In this document: in pieces, positions 60,067 to 64,000 of the stretch
Layout: each line of letters starts with the position of its first letter
Numbering within the stretch: the first letter of the stretch is position 1
Assembly (NCBI RefSeq): GCF_039955095.1
Contig: NZ_CP154878.1
Location: forward strand, 1,240,001-1,304,000
DNA length: 64,000 nucleotides
Direction of reading: 5' to 3'
From: Limosilactobacillus sp. WILCCON 0051
GTDB taxonomy: Bacteria; Bacillota; Bacilli; Lactobacillales; Lactobacillaceae
The notes under the pieces: model-generated
What the model was told of the DNA's origin: nothing
The model's database searches: none
Seen by the model: only the letters and a program-made list of their open reading frames with translations
Translations under genes and position numbers: made by a program

Positions 60067-61857
60067 TTAAAACGCTCCGCCGCCTGAACCACCGCCAAAG
60101 CCACCGGAACTGCCGGCTGAAAAGCCACCCGAGCCGCCAGTTGATGATGATGAGTTGCCGGTATCCAATGCTTTTTCAAAAGTGCTTTCAAACATGCCCG
60201 TCCAAGGATCACTGGCAAAAATCCATGGATACGTAATTAAAAGCGTATCATTAAGCTCAGCTTCATCAAACGAAAGCCTTAATTCACGAATAACTTTTTT
60301 GGCCAGTCCAAACGCCGTCGCATATGGCAAAATCTGTTCCCATAAAACAATGTCGCCAACTTCTTTGAGCTTGAAGTCGCCAATATCTTTGAGCATGAGA
60401 ATAAAGCAGTCTAAATCATATTTCATTTTTTGCCCCTTTGGCGTATATGGCAGGAGCTGGCGGTAATATATAATTCCCCAGCCAAAGCCGCCTGCAAATA
60501 TCAGCCCTACGATCATTTTGAAAATCCAGCCAGCGACGATAAAAATCATCCCAAAAATCAGCAAAAGCTCGGCGATCAGCCAAAAGATGCCAATCTGCTT
60601 GAACAGGTCCGCGTCGGCATCATAGTAGCCGGTTTTTCTGGCACTTTCCAGACTGGCTTGCGACCATTGATCAAAGGCTTTCGCGATCTTTTTAGCGTGC
60701 TTGCGCTGCTTGCTCCATTTTTTCAGCTGCTGGATCGTAAAGCTTTGGCCGTCCCCGCAATCGCTAAACATAATCTTAAGCAGCTGATTTTCGGCAATAA
60801 CGGCCGGTTTTTTGACGGTAAATCGATAGTCGTCGTTTTCAGTCTTGCTGATTGCAATCTTATATTCACCTGCCAGCTGCATCAGATAGCCGCTGAGTAC
60901 GCGCGCGTCAGGCTGTTGATTTTTATCGATCACGTAGGCCTGTTCAACTGGATATGGCGGAATCTCAAAAGAATGAACCAGTGGCGGCTGCTTGGATCGC
61001 TGGGGATGTTTTTTAATCAGCCACCAGCCATAAGCTAAGATACTGATGCCGCAAATGGTACTATAGCCGATTTTGAAAAGCTGTCGCCGTCTTTTTTCCC
61101 GGGCGCGCTTGGCATTGGCCGCTTTTGCCAGCTGCTGCTCCTGCTTTAGCTTAGCAGCCAGGACCTTTTTGGCGACTCGGTTATCGTTTTGCGGTACGAC
61201 GGCATTGGCAAACAGCAGGTGGCTTTCAACAAACTGATTGGCCGGCACGCGGTCGACCGTCATCTTAACCTGACCCTGCCGCTTCTTGACTGACGTTTTG
61301 CCGTTTAATGGACCATGCGTAAAGGCTTTAAGCGAGTCAACGTTTTTAGCCGGCAGCTGAATGGTGATTGAAACGTCATGCAGTGCTTCATCCCAGCCCG
61401 TCCCAATAATCTTCCAATTCAACTCGGCCGTATCCTGATAACTGGTAATCACGCCATGCAGCCGGTAGTGATAGATAAAGGTTGCTTCCGCGTCGCTGAT
61501 TTGATGATAGACCTTGAGTTTGAGCCAGTCTGCGCTCTGCGTGGCCTTAACGGTATTATTCTGACCGGATTGGCTGAGCGCCAGGTTAGTCAGCTTACCG
61601 TTCTGCTCCACGGCTGCCGAGATCTGATCAGCCTTGCCGATGCCTTGCAGGTCTTGATTATAATAAACGCCATGAAAATCACCGTCAAAATCATAAGTAA
61701 TCCTTTGCGTCAGATCCGCATCGCCGTTTTTTAACACGTCAACGTTCACTTGGTAATGCTTGATGGTAAAGTCGCCATCCGCATGACCCACGACTGGCTC
61801 CAGCATGATCAGCATCAAAGCCAAAAATCCTAGCAGCCAGGCATTCTGCTTTTTCAT
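60067..61857 (-). CDS. DUF2207 membrane protein
   Basis: The protein has 596 residues. A signal peptide (about 1-27) is followed by an extracellular DUF2207 domain (to about 215) and a membrane segment near 255-275. A cytoplasmic winged-helix-like region follows, then two more membrane helices near 430-470 and a Gly/Ser-rich C-terminal tail ending GGGSGGGAF. This is a widespread Firmicutes architecture of unknown role. ATG 61857 is preferred to an in-frame start at 61899. Confidence 0.87.
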   Translation of the reverse strand: MKKQNAWLLGFLALMLIMLEPVVGHADGDFTIKHYQVNVDVLKNGDADLTQRITYDFDGDFHGVYYNQDLQGIGKADQISAAVEQNGKLTNLALSQSGQNNTVKATQSADWLKLKVYHQISDAEATFIYHYRLHGVITSYQDTAELNWKIIGTGWDEALHDVSITIQLPAKNVDSLKAFTHGPLNGKTSVKKRQGQVKMTVDRVPANQFVESHLLFANAVVPQNDNRVAKKVLAAKLKQEQQLAKAANAKRAREKRRRQLFKIGYSTICGISILAYGWWLIKKHPQRSKQPPLVHSFEIPPYPVEQAYVIDKNQQPDARVLSGYLMQLAGEYKIAISKTENDDYRFTVKKPAVIAENQLLKIMFSDCGDGQSFTIQQLKKWSKQRKHAKKIAKAFDQWSQASLESARKTGYYDADADLFKQIGIFWLIAELLLIFGMIFIVAGWIFKMIVGLIFAGGFGWGIIYYRQLLPYTPKGQKMKYDLDCFILMLKDIGDFKLKEVGDIVLWEQILPYATAFGLAKKVIRELRLSFDEAELNDTLLITYPWIFASDPWTGMFESTFEKALDTGNSSSSTGGSGGFSAGSSGGFGGGSGGGAF

Positions 61858-62021
61858 TCGCCTGCCCCCGTTTCTTAATATTTTCTTTAATTTTACCAAA
61901 TCCGCGCTTTTTAAAATAGCCTACTATAAAAAACTGCTATCAACGTCCTTACTATCGAGCATCAGATAGGAATAAATATTTTGATACAATTCCCCATAAC
62001 TGTCTATTTATTCAGATTTCT

Positions 62022-62035
62022 TGAAACCGCTTGCG
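62022..62035. promoter_or_regulatory. cre-like site in the mgtA promoter region
   Basis: TGAAACCGCTTGCG fits the CcpA consensus at 13 of 14 positions and overlaps a TTGAAA -35-like hexamer; TAAAAT lies 19 bp further. I see no M-box-sized leader between here and the start. Confidence 0.45.
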
Positions 62036-62101
62036 AAAAACGCGCTAAAATAAAGGCAAAATCAGATGAAAGCGATCTTTATCAGTAAGGAGGCTTTAAT
62101 A

Positions 62102-64000
62102 ATGAGCAGGCAAAAAAATCATGCTGACGCCGCCTCCGATCAAGTCGCGGCGCAAAAGGCTCGGCAAAAACGCGTTGACTATGCAGCAACGCATTCGCCA
62201 GCCGAGCTTTTCAAACATTTCAACACCAGTCAACAAGGCCTAAATGATTCGCAGGTAGCGCAAAGCCGCAAGCTGTTCGGAGCCAACCACGTGCAGCAGC
62301 AGCACCAGCCGTCAATTGGCAAGCGTCTGATCAGCGCTTTTGTTAATCCATTCACGGCAATTCTATTGATTTTGGCAATCGTGTCCACGTTTACCGATAT
62401 GATTTTTCCCTACTTTTCCTTATTTGGCAGCCGGCCAGAAAACTTCACCTGTGCCACGGTCGTCATTATCGTTACGATGATCATGCTTTCCGGCTTGCTG
62501 CGCTTTGTTCAGGAATACCGCAGCGGCAACGCAACGGCCAAGCTGCTGGCAATGATCAAGACGACCTGTACCGTTACGCGCAATGGTCAGGAAAAAGACA
62601 TTGATCTCAATGACGTCGTGGTCGGCGATATCGTTCATCTTTCAGCCGGCAATATGATTCCCGCCGATCTGAGAATCCTGGAAAACACCGACTTGTTCGT
62701 CAATCGTTCCGAGCTGACTGGGGAAAGCCGTCCCGTTGAAAAAAGCGCGGCTGATGAGACGTCCAAAGATCAGATTACTGATTACGAAAATATCGCGCTG
62801 ATGGGCAGCAACGTCATCTCAGGCAGCGGGCTGGGACTGGTCATTGAAGTCGGCTCAGACACAATGTTTGGCTCAATGGCCGGGGCCGTCGCCAAAGAAA
62901 AGGTCACCACCAACTTTACCAAGGGCGTCAATTCCGTCAGCTGGGTTTTGATCCGCTTCATGATGGTCATGGTGCCATTGGTATTCTTGATCAATGGTCT
63001 GACCAAGCACGACTGGCTGGAGGCTTTCTTGTTTGGGATCTCAACGGCGGTTGGGCTGACGCCAGAAATGCTGCCGATGATCGTTACTACTTGTCTGGCC
63101 AAGGGTGCCATCGCGATGAGCCGCAAAAAAACGATCGTCAAAAATCTTAATTCGATTCAAGACTTTGGGGCCGCTGACATTCTTTGTACTGATAAGACTG
63201 GCACGCTGACTCAGGACAAGATCGTCTTGGACTGTTATTGGAATATTGATGGTCAAGCCGATGATCGTGTTTTAAGACATGCCTTTTTAAACAGCTATTT
63301 TCAAACTGGTTATAAAAACGTGATGGATAAGGCTATCATTGCCAAAGCCGAGGACACCGAGTCGCATCCCGAACTGCAGGATCTTGAAAACGACTACGTT
63401 AAGATCGACGAAATTCCATTTGACTTTAAGCGGCGGCGACTCAGTATCGTCGTCAAGGATCCAAACGGCAAGCGGCAGATGGTAACCAAGGGCGCGGTTG
63501 AAGAAATGCTTAGCGTCTGCAGCTATGCCGAAACCAAAACCGGTGTCCAGCCGCTCAATGACGCCTTGCAAAAACAAGTTAAGGCCACGGTTGATCGTTT
63601 AAACGACAAAGGCTTTCGAGTTCTGATTCTGGCACAGAAAACCGATCCGGCGCCAATTGACGTTTTAAGCGCCAAAGATGAAAAAGACATGGTTTTAATG
63701 GGCTACCTGGCGTTTCTGGATCCGCCAAAAGAATCAACGGGGCGCGCGCTAAAAGCCTTATTGGAGCATGGCGTCACCACCAAGATTCTGACTGGCGACA
63801 ACGACAAGGTTACGGCCACCGTCTGTCAAGAAGTCGGTATGTCGGTCACCCACCTGCTTTTGGGTGAAGAGATAGTCAAGATGTCAGATCAAGAACTAGC
63901 CGCGCAGGTCGAACAAACGCAGATCTTTGCCAAACTGACTCCCGATCAGAAGGCCCGCATCGTCTCTGCCCTGCGCGCTAAAGGCCATACCGTTGCCTAC
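62102..64000 (+). CDS. mgtA: Magnesium-translocating P-type ATPase (partial, 633 codons, cut by window end)
   Basis: AAGGAGG precedes ATG 62102 and the frame is open to the last base. It has the P3B ATPase features LTGESRPVEK (actuator), STAVGLTPEMLPMIVTT (the MgtA-type M4) and phosphorylation site CTDKTGTLT. The family imports Mg2+ using ATP and has about 890-900 residues, so about 260 are missing at the right. The N-terminus is rich in Gln, Ala and Lys. No MgtC gene is in view. Confidence 0.93.
   Translation, partial: MSRQKNHADAASDQVAAQKARQKRVDYAATHSPAELFKHFNTSQQGLNDSQVAQSRKLFGANHVQQQHQPSIGKRLISAFVNPFTAILLILAIVSTFTDMIFPYFSLFGSRPENFTCATVVIIVTMIMLSGLLRFVQEYRSGNATAKLLAMIKTTCTVTRNGQEKDIDLNDVVVGDIVHLSAGNMIPADLRILENTDLFVNRSELTGESRPVEKSAADETSKDQITDYENIALMGSNVISGSGLGLVIEVGSDTMFGSMAGAVAKEKVTTNFTKGVNSVSWVLIRFMMVMVPLVFLINGLTKHDWLEAFLFGISTAVGLTPEMLPMIVTTCLAKGAIAMSRKKTIVKNLNSIQDFGAADILCTDKTGTLTQDKIVLDCYWNIDGQADDRVLRHAFLNSYFQTGYKNVMDKAIIAKAEDTESHPELQDLENDYVKIDEIPFDFKRRRLSIVVKDPNGKRQMVTKGAVEEMLSVCSYAETKTGVQPLNDALQKQVKATVDRLNDKGFRVLILAQKTDPAPIDVLSAKDEKDMVLMGYLAFLDPPKESTGRALKALLEHGVTTKILTGDNDKVTATVCQEVGMSVTHLLLGEEIVKMSDQELAAQVEQTQIFAKLTPDQKARIVSALRAKGHTVAY

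Noticed and set aside
61900..62101. An M-box magnesium riboswitch before mgtA
   Set aside because: The leader after the putative promoter is too short and I see no M-box core sequence or terminator.

Overview
The window looks like chromosome of a heterofermentative lactic acid bacterium, most likely a Limosilactobacillus (fermentum / mucosae / reuteri group). The basis is a Firmicutes-style gene order with moderate GC, strong GGAGG ribosome sites, a pdhABCD-lplA operon beside L-lactate dehydrogenase, a non-lipoprotein cystine-binding protein of the BspA/MapA kind, a T-box leader and IS200/IS605 and IS110 elements. Species is not established.

Layout. 1-5.1 kb: end of the tryptophan operon (trpBA), a two-gene osmoprotectant- or ergothioneine-type ABC importer, and an Rrf2 regulator with an NmrA-like reductase. 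5.1-7.7 kb: an IS605-type element (broken tnpA, intact tnpB) that splits a DUF985 cupin gene at codon 8; both halves are still readable. 7.7-20.4 kb: redox enzymes, a 54-residue LPQTG membrane peptide with a family 2 glycosyltransferase, a calcium-type P-ATPase, an arsenate reductase-like protein, an MFS carrier and an HTH regulator. 20.5-20.8 kb: a promoter, a decayed tRNA-like segment and a terminator that look like one non-coding transcription unit.

20.9-30.5 kb is amino-acid biosynthesis: MFS carrier-chorismate mutase-aroC-aroA-tyrA-aroK on the minus strand, preceded by a roughly 300-nt leader that encodes a Phe/Tyr-rich peptide and ends in a terminator; then hom-thrB (minus) and thrC (plus). 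30.65-30.92 kb holds eight octamers in alternating orientation at intervals of 31, 42, 31, 52, 31, 42 and 31 bp. This is mirror-symmetric and in whole helical turns, and no recognised feature explains it. 31.9-33.3 kb is a Met-type T-box in front of an Ldh2-family dehydrogenase.

34.6-45.7 kb is a pyruvate block: lplA, pdhABCD, ldh, lrgAB (a probable pyruvate channel or transporter) and its LytS/LytR regulators, with LytTR-like repeats upstream of lrgA. 45.8-48.4 kb is a cystine ABC importer preceded by a Cys-rich leader peptide, an overlapping antiterminator and a terminator. The aromatic and cystine leaders are therefore two separate peptide attenuators in one window, in an organism group where T-boxes are the usual solution.

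50.2-57.4 kb is accessory: a three-gene overlapping operon (GHKL ATPase, an unknown beta-rich protein, and a protein resembling DUF6339), a predicted 114-nt RNA on the other strand, an Mrr-type nuclease, and an IS110 element with a probable bridge RNA. I regard this as a candidate undescribed defence module. 57.9-64 kb: a 2-hydroxyacid dehydrogenase, an amidohydrolase, a DUF2207 membrane protein and the first 633 codons of an MgtA-type Mg2+ ATPase cut by the window edge.
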